NCBI GenBank assembly: GCA_001464165.1
Contig: LNEX01000253.1
Coordinates: 1-64,000, forward strand
Source of the DNA: a bacterium Ga0077546
GTDB lineage: Bacteria > Cyanobacteriota > Vampirovibrionia > Obscuribacterales > Obscuribacteraceae
Length of the DNA: 64,000 nt
Direction: 5' to 3'
Of this stretch, positions 27,534 to 35,771 are shown piece after piece (the first letter of the stretch is position 1; every line of letters starts with the position of its first letter). The position numbers and the translations under genes are program-made. The notes under the pieces are model-generated. The model was given only the letters and a program-made list of their open reading frames with translations, had not been told where the DNA came from and ran no database searches.

Positions 27534-28557
27534 CAAAGTACGCTGGGGTGAAAACGGAGCGGAGATCAAATCGGCAGTGGCCGCGGCCTACCCTTATCTA
27601 AAGGGCCAAGTGCACTGGGTAGTTAAGAATGAAAATTATTATTTCAAACCTGGTCTGACATTTTCTTTCGTCAACAAGCATCGGCTCAGCGTGCGCCGAT
27701 TACCCGCTGGTGCTATTTTTGATGTTGGTGGCTCTGCCATTTTTAGCCATGAAGGAGAGCAAGAGAATCTCCTGTTAGCCTATCTCAATTCTAGTTTCGT
27801 CAGCGCACTGGCTCACGACCTAAACCCAACCATCAACTTTCAAATTGGTGACTTAAAACGCCTACCGCTGCTGCAATTTGCTAACCGCTTGGCACAAAAG
27901 TTGGCCACATTAGCCAACGATGCCGTTAGCTTAAAGCAAGAACTCGAACCACTAATCTCGCCTCAAGCAGCTCTTCTTGGCCAAACCATAAAGCACCCAA
28001 GTCTTTCACAAGATGGATTTGAAAGTCATCTGCGAACAGTAAACAATTATCAAAACAAGTTGGTTGGCATCGAAGAAGAAATAGATAGCCTTGTTTTGGC
28101 AGCGGTCAAGAGCCACTTTGCCCTCGACGAAAGAGACCAACTCGAAATTCTCCACTGGGTAGAAGAGCGAGCAAAAGCAGACACTTCAGCAGCCGCAGCC
28201 GTAAAAATTACTAGCAGAAACTTCTTTGAGAACCAACTCGCCCAAGCTTTTGCCAACCGACTTTGGCGTAGCAAAGACCAGCTCAACCTAGATAAGCGCA
28301 TCACATTTGACGACGTCGGCAATTTCCTTCAAAGCAAGAACAAAACAGAAACAGAACTAGACCCAAATTTCATTAACCAATTTACCGAAGGCGATGTCAA
28401 TAGATATTTTAACGGTCGCTTCAATCAAGTGATGCACGAACAATTTGGCGGGCAGCCACCAGTTCTAGCTATTAACAGAAGCCTGCAAGCGACGCTACCG
28501 CTGGCAAAGGCAAGTAAATGCAGACCAGCAGACCTATACCGCTCACTTCTGCTGTAA
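27457..28557 (+). CDS. Adenine-specific DNA methyltransferase, C-terminal target-recognition part
   Basis: The coding part starts near 27518; the codons before it are out of frame with the real protein. It contains NENYYFKPGLTFSFV, RRLPAGAIFDVGGSAIF, AYLNSSFVSALAHDLNPTINFQIGDL, the typical target-recognition sequence of Eco57I/PglX-like enzymes, followed by a helical tail. Joined with the preceding ORF it makes one protein of about 868 aa. No nuclease motif, restriction partner or BREX gene (pglZ, brxC) is adjacent, so it looks like an orphan methyltransferase. Confidence 0.78.
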   Translation: MKDFCAMHGKLKKTTKAMRWWRAISSKVRWGENGAEIKSAVAAAYPYLKGQVHWVVKNENYYFKPGLTFSFVNKHRLSVRRLPAGAIFDVGGSAIFSHEGEQENLLLAYLNSSFVSALAHDLNPTINFQIGDLKRLPLLQFANRLAQKLATLANDAVSLKQELEPLISPQAALLGQTIKHPSLSQDGFESHLRTVNNYQNKLVGIEEEIDSLVLAAVKSHFALDERDQLEILHWVEERAKADTSAAAAVKITSRNFFENQLAQAFANRLWRSKDQLNLDKRITFDDVGNFLQSKNKTETELDPNFINQFTEGDVNRYFNGRFNQVMHEQFGGQPPVLAINRSLQATLPLAKASKCRPADLYRSLLL

Positions 28558-28595
28558 ATTTAGCCCTACTGATCGCCTATTATGCGGCACCATAC

Positions 28596-29276
28596 TTACT
28601 GCTGGACCGTCTCATAGTCATTCTTGGTCCAGCTATAACCACCCTTTACGTTTGTATCAGCGATGTAGTCTGCTTCAAATGAAACTTGTGGTCTCTGCGA
28701 GCCAGCAGGAAAAGATAGACCAGGATTGTTATCAAGACTATTGACGACATCAAGCAATGTACTATCGAAGCGACGATTGCCAGAAGGAGAGGTAAGCTGA
28801 GCAATAACATGATGATCGCGAGTAACAGTGACACGCATGGTGGCTCGACCTCTAATTAATGCCACTTCCTGCCAGCGGGCATAAATTTCAGAAGAAAGCT
28901 GTTTATGCCAGGCCTCCCAGGCCAATGTCATCTGTTTTGAACTGCGCTCGGCACCAATGTCAAAGCGATTATTCTGAGCTTGAGCAGCAGCACTCAGTGG
29001 CCCTGCTGGCAAGGCGGTAAAAGCTGTGCGATCAATTAAGCCACTACCAGAGACACCACCAGCAATTGTACTTTTGCGCGGTGGAGCAACCGGAATAGCA
29101 TCAGCAGTGGAAAGGGCTGGAGCTGCGTCACCACCAGGTCTTGTCAATCTAGTGGTGCCATTTTCTAGTCTCACGCCGCCCTTTAAAACAGCACCGGTGC
29201 CAGCAGCTTGAGCCTGAGAATCTGAGGAAATCATCAGTGAAAAAACTATTGCTATTCTGACTAACTTGCTTTTCAT
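28596..29276 (-). CDS. Exported protein with TonB-C-like domain, 226 aa
   Basis: Signal peptide at residues 1-24 (cleavage near AQA-AG). Residues 25-110 are Gly/Ala/Pro-rich. The C-terminal domain (~120-215) resembles TonB-C: WHKQLSSEIYARWQEVAL, then RATMRVTVTRDHHVIAQL, SGNRRFDSTLLDVVNSL and a final strand. No N-terminal TM anchor of a classic TonB remains, so it may act as a free periplasmic or cell-surface protein. It lies 20 bp downstream of the exported TPR gene at 29297-30691 on the same strand; the two are probably cotranscribed. Confidence 0.75.
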   Translation of the reverse strand: MKSKLVRIAIVFSLMISSDSQAQAAGTGAVLKGGVRLENGTTRLTRPGGDAAPALSTADAIPVAPPRKSTIAGGVSGSGLIDRTAFTALPAGPLSAAAQAQNNRFDIGAERSSKQMTLAWEAWHKQLSSEIYARWQEVALIRGRATMRVTVTRDHHVIAQLTSPSGNRRFDSTLLDVVNSLDNNPGLSFPAGSQRPQVSFEADYIADTNVKGGYSWTKNDYETVQQ

Positions 29277-29296
29277 TGCCTTATTCTCTTGCTTCG

Positions 29297-30691
29297 TTAC
29301 TTACCACTAGCAAAACCAAACACTGCACCTAAAACAGCTCCGCGCAAAGCATTACTTTTTGCACTACTCATTCGCGAGCCGTTATTCGCCGAGCTAAACA
29401 AAGCACCAGATAGCGCACCAGCGGCAGCACCAGCCAAACCATAGCTTGCAGCTCGCTTCAAGCGACTACTATTTGAGCGAGCCGTGTAAGCCATGCCACT
29501 AAGGCCGCCACCAGAACCGTCAAGCTTAGCAGCTTTACTGCCGGCAAAAGGAGTGATTTGCCCTTCTGGCTGCGCGGCCGGTGAGTTAGAAGACAGTTGA
29601 CCAGAGGCATTAGATGAAGCAAAGCTATCAGCCGGTAAAGTATTTTTTGATGCAATAGCCCTGTCTATATCGGCCAAAGCGCTACCAAAGGTGGTGCTCG
29701 CTGGATTGAGAGACGAAGCACGAGCCATGTGACTACGAGCGTTGGCAAGGTCACCCTTAGCTCTGTAGGCCTGAGCCAGAGCAAACTGGACATCGCCATC
29801 ATCGGGTACCTGAGAAGCCACTGAGTTTAACTTGGTCACGGCCGAGTCATAGTTGCCCGCTTTGTAGTCGTTAGAAGCCGAAGCAACAGCACTCTTAAGT
29901 TGGGTCTTTCGAGCGTCATCGATGGCCTTGTTTTGGGTTGGTACCGCGGCTCTGGGTGCACCAGAGAAAGCACTAGAGCTAGAGTTAGAACTGGAACTTG
30001 AGGCTAAATGACTAGGAGTACTGTTATGCGATTGAGCCAACTTGTTCTGAACACTGACAACGGCACTCTGCAAATCAGTATCTTGGGGGTTCAAGTTAAG
30101 AGCACTGCGATAATAAGATAGAGCACCGTTCAAGTCGTTTTTGCCTTCGGCAATGACGGCCAAGTTGTAATAAGCATCACCGTTGCTTGGATCTTTTGCA
30201 AGAATGCCGTGAAAAGCGCTTTCAGCCTGAGGCACTTTACCATCTTGATAGAGCTGCATGGCGTCTGCTAAGGCACCAGATGAATCAACTGCATAGGGCT
30301 CATCAGTGTAATCATGAGTGGCACTGTACGGGGCACGGGAAGAACTAGACGAAGTAGAAGTGTTAGATGGAGTATCTAACGTAGGAGCCAACGGGGGCAA
30401 GAGTGTGCTAGAAGTAGCAGCACCACTGCCATAAGCTAAAGTCTTTTCTATGGCAGCAAGACGCTCTGTGGTTGTCCCTTTGCGCGTTATGCCGAACAAC
30501 TTCAATTCAAGGTCTTTTAAACGAGAGTCAAGACTAGCACTAGCTTTAGCGGCGCCGTAAATAACTTCTTCGATATTGTCGAGCTTGGCCACTTCTGGAG
30601 ACTGCTTGGTTGCAGCTAGAGCCATCGGAGCATAAGAACTCAGCAAAACAGCCTGAATGATGGCTAGCGTCTTGATTGTCTTTAACTTCAT
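29297..30691 (-). CDS. Exported TPR protein with C-terminal glycine-zipper segment, 464 aa
   Basis: Start ATG 30691 has GAGG seven bases upstream and opens a clean signal peptide (MKLKTIKTLAIIQAVLLSS, cleavage near ALA-AT); an in-frame GTG/ATG further up adds 12 residues without a signal. Residues ~35-90 hold a helical box (NIEEVIYGAAKASASLDSRL, ELKLFG) found before TPRs in this type of protein. TPR units lie at ~130-200 and ~260-330, separated by Ser-rich linkers. The C-terminus is glycine-zipper-like (SYGLAGAAAGALSGALF, AVLGAVFGFASGK) and may insert in a membrane. Confidence 0.8.
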   Translation of the reverse strand: MKLKTIKTLAIIQAVLLSSYAPMALAATKQSPEVAKLDNIEEVIYGAAKASASLDSRLKDLELKLFGITRKGTTTERLAAIEKTLAYGSGAATSSTLLPPLAPTLDTPSNTSTSSSSSRAPYSATHDYTDEPYAVDSSGALADAMQLYQDGKVPQAESAFHGILAKDPSNGDAYYNLAVIAEGKNDLNGALSYYRSALNLNPQDTDLQSAVVSVQNKLAQSHNSTPSHLASSSSSNSSSSAFSGAPRAAVPTQNKAIDDARKTQLKSAVASASNDYKAGNYDSAVTKLNSVASQVPDDGDVQFALAQAYRAKGDLANARSHMARASSLNPASTTFGSALADIDRAIASKNTLPADSFASSNASGQLSSNSPAAQPEGQITPFAGSKAAKLDGSGGGLSGMAYTARSNSSRLKRAASYGLAGAAAGALSGALFSSANNGSRMSSAKSNALRGAVLGAVFGFASGK

Positions 30692-31008
30692 GACCAAACC
30701 TCGACTGACCGCCTGAACCCTTACCACCGAAGAAAAATACTATTGTAATGTAAAAACCAGAACCCTTTCATGGTTCTATGAAAGCGCTTTGACAAAGCAC
30801 ATCATTGGCAATTTCAAAACTTGATCTCGTGATGAAAGCTTTGACGCTACCCCCTCCCTTCTTGTTCCCGGCTCTGCCACCTAAGAAAGCGGCTAAGACC
30901 AGCTTCTTAATGTTTTTCACCTAGGTTTCTTAACCTCGCCATAGGCACAAAGGTGGCAACATACAGTCATAGGTTGAGAATTACAGAAAAGACTAAAGGT
31001 CTAAGATC
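30692..31008. other. Intergenic region, 317 bp
   Basis: Divergent gap between the TPR gene and a small plus-strand ORF. It holds two near-direct copies of an ATGAAAGC-TTTGAC element (near 30777 and 30831), the first with a small inverted repeat GCTTTG/CAAAGC. Both promoters must lie here. No RNA gene or longer ORF is seen. Confidence 0.45.
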
Positions 31009-31107
31009 ATGGAATATGCATTCGGCCTGACATTTACAGCAGTAAGCGCTTTCGTGGCTATTTGGGTCAATGACCACTTTCACTTGGGCGGCGAATTTTC
31101 TGAATAA
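31009..31107 (+). CDS. Predicted small membrane protein, 32 aa
   Basis: A short ORF with ATG at 31009 and AAAGGT eight bases upstream. It starts MEYAFGLTFTAVSAF and continues as one hydrophobic helix (VAIWV) with a charged C-terminal end (NDHFHLGGEFSE), the shape of a single-pass small membrane protein. It lies in an otherwise empty divergent region. No family recognised; it could be real or chance, but the ribosome site and composition support it. Confidence 0.45.
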   Translation: MEYAFGLTFTAVSAFVAIWVNDHFHLGGEFSE

Positions 31108-31119
31108 CCTGCAAAAAAG

Positions 31120-32370
31120 CTAAAGCACAGACGAGCGCCCGGCCCAGACAAAACGCTTCAACAGCGGCGCTGGCCTGAAGCGCTCTTGCACCCGATCTGA
31201 CGAATCAGCTCTAAATGCCGCTTCAAGCAGAGAAAGACAATCTTTCAAACCAATCTCAGAAGCCAGGGTCAACGGCCCCCGCCTCATACCAAGACCAGCC
31301 ATCAAAGCCGCGTCTAAGTCTTCCGGTTGACAAATGCGCTCTTGCATCGCTAAGAAAGCCTCGTTAATCATGGGCAAGAATAGAGACTCAGCGGCAAAGA
31401 CAGCCTTAGGCGCAGGTAAAGGCTTAGACTTAGCCTTAGATTTTGGCGCACTCAACAGCTTGAGTAAATCAGGGTTGACACCTGAGCGCTTGCGCGTCTC
31501 TTTGTCATAGCTGTAAAAACCTGACATTGTCTTTTGACCGAGCATATTGGCTTCAACCATACGCCCAAGCAAAGAAGGCACAGCGTAGCGCTCACCATAC
31601 TCTTGATAATTAAAGGTGGCAACGGCAAGACCAATGTCAGCACCGTTCATATCTCGCAGAGCAAGAGGCCCGATTGGCATAACGTAATCGCAAACAGCCT
31701 TGTCGATCTCCTCCACACTGGCTACCCCACTCTCTAGAGCAAAGAGAGATTCGTTCATATAGCGACCCAACAAGCGATTGACCAGAAACGAGGCGCACTC
31801 CTCCACCCTAATCGCCAGTTTGCCCATAGATTGAGCCAGTTCAAGAGCCCGTGCCACAGTATCGTGGGAGGTCTCTAAGCCAGGAATGACCTCAACCAAC
31901 TTCATGATATGAGCTGGATTGAAAAAATGAAGGCCCACGACCTTATCAGCGCGGCGGGCAAAGTTAGCGATTTGAGTGATGGATAAACTGGAAGTATTGG
32001 TTGCAAGAATGGCATCAACATTGCACCACTGGTCAAGCTGCTCAAAAATACTCTTCTTAATCTCAATGCTTTCGGGAGCGGCTTCAATGACAAAATCAAC
32101 TTCAGCAAAGCGCTCAAAATCGAGCACGCAATCAACGCGGCTGCGCTGCAACTGAGCTTCCTCAGGAGCTAGACCTTTTTTTACACGACCGCTTAAGAGG
32201 CGGTCGATATTAGCCATGCCTTTATCAAGAAAAGCCTGATCCGTCTCTTTTAGTAAGACGCTATAACCTGCGGCCAATAGTGCCACCACAATAGAAGAGC
32301 CCATAGTGCCGGCTCCGACTACCGCAATCATGGCCGACTTTGTCATCTCTGTTTGCTCTGTCGACTGCAT
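31120..32370 (-). CDS. 3-hydroxyacyl-CoA dehydrogenase
   Basis: About 416 aa NAD-dependent enzyme that oxidises 3-hydroxyacyl-CoA in fatty-acid or butyrate-type metabolism. Rossmann motif VVGAGTMGSSI near the N-terminus, the family signature VVGLHFFNPAHIMKLVEVI (catalytic His in HFFNP), ATNTSSLSITQIA, and a helical C-terminal domain with GFVSN-like SFLVNRLLGRYMNE and DMNGADIGL. A second partial C-terminal helical domain follows a Lys/Pro linker (~300-415), a length seen in proteins with duplicated C-domains. Start ATG 32370 has GGAG six bases upstream. No thiolase or enoyl-CoA hydratase is adjacent. Confidence 0.9.
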   Translation of the reverse strand: MQSTEQTEMTKSAMIAVVGAGTMGSSIVVALLAAGYSVLLKETDQAFLDKGMANIDRLLSGRVKKGLAPEEAQLQRSRVDCVLDFERFAEVDFVIEAAPESIEIKKSIFEQLDQWCNVDAILATNTSSLSITQIANFARRADKVVGLHFFNPAHIMKLVEVIPGLETSHDTVARALELAQSMGKLAIRVEECASFLVNRLLGRYMNESLFALESGVASVEEIDKAVCDYVMPIGPLALRDMNGADIGLAVATFNYQEYGERYAVPSLLGRMVEANMLGQKTMSGFYSYDKETRKRSGVNPDLLKLLSAPKSKAKSKPLPAPKAVFAAESLFLPMINEAFLAMQERICQPEDLDAALMAGLGMRRGPLTLASEIGLKDCLSLLEAAFRADSSDRVQERFRPAPLLKRFVWAGRSSVL

Positions 32371-32744
32371 TGTTTCTCCACCAATTTTCATACATTGCTA
32401 CATTAGCCGCTTGGCAGGCAGCCTGTTAGCAGGGCTCAACTTTGCCACAATTTTCCCGTGAAACGACGTGGTATTAAGGTTATGCAGATTCACAATTAAT
32501 CACTCGACATCTGGAGAATTATTAAAAACCTATCGCTTTTCTCCAATCTTTCGTTAGAATATTTGAACAATAAAGCTTGGTAACAAGAACTTTATTGCTC
32601 GACATACGGTGGCTATCAAACCACCTGTCTCTTTTGAGCAAAGTGAAGATCAAGAAGACATCTTTTAGGTCTAGCACCTTTTTCAAAAAAGACACTGACA
32701 TTTTGGGTACCCAGCTCAAGGCCTATTAAGGCCGGGAGTAGATT
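32371..32744. other. Divergent intergenic/leader region, 374 bp
   Basis: Between the dehydrogenase gene (minus) and the small membrane protein gene (plus). Two short hairpins are visible toward the plus-strand gene: GGTGG/CCACC with an 8-nt loop (32608-32625) and GGCCT/AGGCC with a 4-nt loop (32720-32733), the second directly before the GGGAG ribosome site. They suggest a structured leader; no known riboswitch class is recognised. Confidence 0.4.
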
Positions 32745-33170
32745 ATGTTCGCCTATGCAATCATCGCTTTTAAACTCCTAATCTTATATACAGTCTTTTG
32801 GTATGTATTTTTGAGGGAGCCACAGCCTTATCGCATCCAAGGAAATCCGTGGGGTGGATACCACAACGGCGAGCAAGAGAAAAGATTGCTCAATGGTTTT
32901 GCTCGTGCAGCACAATCCAGCGAACTTAAGCCTACAACTGAAAAAGCTCTCACTGAAAAGGCTATAAATCAAAAGACTGTAAATGATAGAGCCATCTACG
33001 AAGAATGGAATCTAGATGCTCCAGTGACTCCCAGTCAGCTTATGCGCTCACGCATTAAAGGCGTGCACACCAGAGATGTTGTCATTGAAGAAAAAACGTC
33101 CACATTTGCTGGTCAGTTTCTGGCAAAATTGGGAGAGCGTTTGAACCGTATCAATGTCAAGATCCCATAA
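32745..33170 (+). CDS. Small single-TM protein of unknown function, 141 aa
   Basis: An N-terminal TM helix (AIIAFKLLILYTVFWYVFL, residues ~5-24), then a hydrophilic, probably cytoplasmic region with Thr/Lys repeats (TTEKALTEKAINQKTVNDRA) and a basic C-terminal end. Start ATG 32745 has GGGAG seven bases upstream. It ends 7 bp before the OppF-type ATPase gene and is almost certainly cotranscribed with it, so it may be a membrane partner of the transporter. No family recognised. Confidence 0.65.
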   Translation: MFAYAIIAFKLLILYTVFWYVFLREPQPYRIQGNPWGGYHNGEQEKRLLNGFARAAQSSELKPTTEKALTEKAINQKTVNDRAIYEEWNLDAPVTPSQLMRSRIKGVHTRDVVIEEKTSTFAGQFLAKLGERLNRINVKIP

Positions 33171-33177
33171 GCAGTAA

Positions 33178-34179
33178 ATGACCGAAAAAACTCTCGTCCA
33201 AATCAAAAATCTAGCGAAGCACTTTCCCATCCGCAAGGGCTTCTTCAACAAACAAGTAGGCGCTGTCAGAGCGCTTGACGGTATCAATCTAGATATTATC
33301 GAAGGCGAGACCTTAGGCCTAGTAGGCGAGTCAGGTTGTGGCAAATCGACCCTCGGTAGAGTAATGCTGCGTTTGATGCCAGCCAGCCAAGGTTCGGTAA
33401 GTTTTGACGGTCAAGAAATAATGGCTCTAGATAACCAGGCCATGAAACCCTTGCGCAAACAAATGCAGATTGTTTTTCAAAACCCATATGCCAGTCTTGA
33501 CCCGCGTATGACCATTGCCCAGATTCTAGCCGAACCACTAGAAGTACATGGCATGTCAAAAGGGACTAGTGAAGGTGGCGGCTCTAATCTCAAAGCCGAG
33601 GTCACTCGACTAATTGAATTAGTCGGCCTGCCTAAAGAAATGCTTGATCGCTATCCTCATGAATTCTCTGGCGGGCAACGCCAACGCATTGGTATTGCTC
33701 GCGCCCTCGCCCTAAAACCACGATTAATCGTAGCCGATGAACCTGTTTCAGCCCTAGACGTTAGTGTGCAAGCACAAATTCTCAATCTACTTTTAGACCT
33801 AAAAAAAGAATTCAACCTTACCTATCTGTTCATTGCTCACAACCTTGATGTGGTGCGATACATATCAGACCGCATTGCCGTGATGTATCTAGGACGCATC
33901 GTCGAAATTGGGCCGTGTAAAGCAGTATATGAGAAGCCTTTGCACCCTTACGCCAAAGCCTTAATTTCAGCGGCTCCAGTGCCTGATCCTGCATACGACC
34001 GCAGTCATCGCGTGCTCTTGCAAGGTGATTTACCTAGCCCAGCCAATCCTCCATCAGGCTGCGCCTTCCACACCCGCTGTCCAATCGCCCGCGACATTTG
34101 CAAGCAAGATACTCCCGCCTTGCGAGAAGTTAGCCCCGGTCACAAATCAGCTTGCCACTTCGCCGAAGAACTTCTATAG
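33178..34179 (+). CDS. Oligopeptide/dipeptide ABC transporter ATP-binding protein (OppF/DppF type)
   Basis: 333 aa ABC ATPase powering peptide-type import. Walker A GESGCGKST, Q-loop in QIVFQNPYASLDPRMT, signature LSGGQRQRIGIARALAL, Walker B RLIVADEPVSALD, H-loop FIAHNLDVVRYISD. The C-terminal oligopeptide-transport extension (HPYAKALISAAPVPDP, then CAFHTRCPIARDIC) marks it as the F subunit. OppF normally works with OppD, two permeases and a binding protein; none is in this window, so it must share components encoded elsewhere. The upstream small membrane protein is 7 bp away. Confidence 0.92.
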   Translation: MTEKTLVQIKNLAKHFPIRKGFFNKQVGAVRALDGINLDIIEGETLGLVGESGCGKSTLGRVMLRLMPASQGSVSFDGQEIMALDNQAMKPLRKQMQIVFQNPYASLDPRMTIAQILAEPLEVHGMSKGTSEGGGSNLKAEVTRLIELVGLPKEMLDRYPHEFSGGQRQRIGIARALALKPRLIVADEPVSALDVSVQAQILNLLLDLKKEFNLTYLFIAHNLDVVRYISDRIAVMYLGRIVEIGPCKAVYEKPLHPYAKALISAAPVPDPAYDRSHRVLLQGDLPSPANPPSGCAFHTRCPIARDICKQDTPALREVSPGHKSACHFAEELL

Positions 34180-34188
34180 ATACAACTT

Positions 34189-35082
34189 CTATAGTTTAGT
34201 CGGCCGCAAATCAGTAAACGAACCATCGGTGCGCTGCCACTGAGCACCATAAATTCCTTTTTCGACAATCTCTGTATAAACAGCAAAGACGCACTTTCCT
34301 GGGCCAACTTCAGCCTCCTCAAGGAGCGGCTGGGTCCATTTGCGCAATGTTAAAATGCGCGGGCTGCTGCCGGTGACGACCCAAATCGGATAGCCCGTGC
34401 GCAAAAAGGCTCGAATCTTTGGCTCCCAATGACGGGTTTGGCGGAAGTTACCAGTATCTATTTCAAGCAAAACCCGCACTGGTTCCATCCCAGCATAGGC
34501 AAATGAAATAGTAGCATCAGCTTGTTCTTCAGCTTCGGTAAGGTCCGAGGCTAGCTCCTTCCAAAATTCGCGACCGGTAGTAAATTCTAGACCGCTAATC
34601 ACATGAGCCAGCTCCGCGTCTTCCATTGCCAAACGCACATCTACTAAACGCAAGAAGTGCTCTTTATGGTAAGTGTGGGGCGGACCGGTAGGAATAGTCT
34701 CCCAGGAGATGCCACGAGTTTGCTCTAAGGCCCGGGCTCCAGAAGCAGTGAGAAAATAGATAAGCTCAGGGCGTCCTCGACCTTCCATGCGACCAGAAGA
34801 AGAGGCACCAGTAAATCCAGCCTGCTGGAGCCGGCGCAATCTCTTCCGCGCAGTTTCATAACTAATATCAGGAAAGCACAAACGAGCCAACTGGCTCGAT
34901 GAAATAGTGCGATGTAAATACAGCTCAAGCAAGGCATTGATGTCACGCTCCATCAAAACCACGCTCTTTTTCTTGCCCTTTAATTTGCCGTTCTTGTCTA
35001 AACTTGCTTTGTCTAGACTGGCTTTATCGAGTCGATTATTGTCAAATTTGCCACTTAAAAAAGTGTTCGAGTCACCGTCCAC
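34189..35082 (-). CDS. Replication-relaxation family protein (winged helix), 297 aa
   Basis: Matches the Replic_Relax family found on plasmids and integrative elements: a winged-helix after residue ~45 (MERDINALLELYLHRTISSSQLARLCFPD), RLRRLQQAGF, then a nuclease-like alpha/beta domain (HEHFLRLVDVRLAMED-like segment, VRVLLEIDTGNFRQTRHWEPKIRAFL). The N-terminus has short repeats (DKASLDKASLDKNG). Start is GTG 35082 with AAGGAAG upstream. Its C-terminus converges with oppF, 9 bp apart. With the transfer genes at 50-64 kb it hints that this region belongs to, or derives from, a mobile element. Confidence 0.75.
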   Translation of the reverse strand: MDGDSNTFLSGKFDNNRLDKASLDKASLDKNGKLKGKKKSVVLMERDINALLELYLHRTISSSQLARLCFPDISYETARKRLRRLQQAGFTGASSSGRMEGRGRPELIYFLTASGARALEQTRGISWETIPTGPPHTYHKEHFLRLVDVRLAMEDAELAHVISGLEFTTGREFWKELASDLTEAEEQADATISFAYAGMEPVRVLLEIDTGNFRQTRHWEPKIRAFLRTGYPIWVVTGSSPRILTLRKWTQPLLEEAEVGPGKCVFAVYTEIVEKGIYGAQWQRTDGSFTDLRPTKL

Positions 35083-35460
35083 TGCAACTTCCTTTTTAGT
35101 ACCCCTTAAATAGATTCTAGATCACTCTCAGCCGAGCGGCACAAATTAACAGCAGAAAGATTGTAATGCCCTGACTGCAAAGGGTATCGAGGCCGGCCCT
35201 TGTCAGTGGCTGCGCAGTCGGGAGGGCTCCTGATCTTACCGAAATAGCGGGCAAAGAGAAACGGCACAGTAGCGCTCTCTGAATTTCGTATCATCTGCGA
35301 AATTTAGAGCAACAGCTTATTTCGCACTCATCATCGATCGCAATGGCACAGAGAGAAGGGGGAAAATAATGACCGGCTCTGCCTTAGCACCACCGGCGAT
35401 GCTCGAATGAGAGCGCGTTCATGCCCGTTACAAAATCAAAAAAATCGATGTGAATTTAGT
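35083..35460. other. Intergenic region, 378 bp
   Basis: Divergent gap before the biosynthetic cluster. I see no supported gene in it; the right end runs into two palindromes listed separately. It must carry the promoter of the replication-relaxation gene. Confidence 0.45.
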
Positions 35461-35476
35461 AGTTTAGATCTAAACT
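35461..35476. promoter_or_regulatory. 16-bp perfect palindrome
   Basis: AGTTTAGA followed by its exact complement TCTAAACT, with no spacer. It lies 12 bp upstream of the Fur-box-like element and about 115 bp before the first ORF of the cluster. Likely a dimeric regulator site; the regulator is unknown. Confidence 0.5.
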
Positions 35477-35487
35477 GCGTTTGCCAA

Positions 35488-35504
35488 TTGAGAGTAATTC
35501 TCAA
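35488..35504. promoter_or_regulatory. Fur-box-like operator at the head of the cluster
   Basis: TTGAGAGTAATTCTCAA: in the 7-1-7 frame it reads TGAGAGT-A-ATTCTCA, one mismatch from perfect symmetry, and agrees well with the Fur consensus form TGAGAAT-N-ATTCTCA. A TTGCCA at 35481 overlaps its left side and could be a -35 box. A Fur-family gene lies inside the downstream cluster (46375), so autoregulated, metal-responsive control is the simplest reading. Confidence 0.6.
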
Positions 35505-35590
35505 TAAGCCACTTGTTTCAAAACACTAACTTTGCCCACTCTGTCACCCTAAGGAACACTCTAGTTGAGAAAGAAAGAAGTAAAGATGAG

Positions 35591-35713
35591 ATGGCGCGGC
35601 ACTTACAGTTGAACATGTTCGCATTTAAGGGATCTCATAAAGCGAAAACGGAAACCGTTTTCAGATATGATTTACAGCAATGCAATCTATATGTAGATAG
35701 AACAAATTGGTAA
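35591..35713 (+). CDS. Small ORF (40 aa); probably the true N-terminus of the oxygenase gene
   Basis: ATG 35591 opens MARHLQLNMFAFKGSHKA and ends in YVDRTNW. Only ATGAG sits before it, a weak ribosome site. Just past it, another frame is open from 35697 and reads protein-like sequence (EQIGNKGVGEILSYIAQLKQ) straight into the oxygenase gene at 35772, without a canonical start. The simplest view is one gene of about 338 aa with a frame break near 35695. A separate leader or precursor peptide is possible but less likely. Confidence 0.45.
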   Translation: MARHLQLNMFAFKGSHKAKTETVFRYDLQQCNLYVDRTNW

Positions 35714-35771
35714 TAAAGGAGTCGGGGAAATTCTTTCGTATATTGCTCAATTAAAACAAATAGACACAACA

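Noticed and set aside
35591..35713. Precursor peptide of a peptide natural product
   Set aside because: The next frame carries coding sequence that joins this ORF to the oxygenase gene, so it is more likely a frame-shifted N-terminus.
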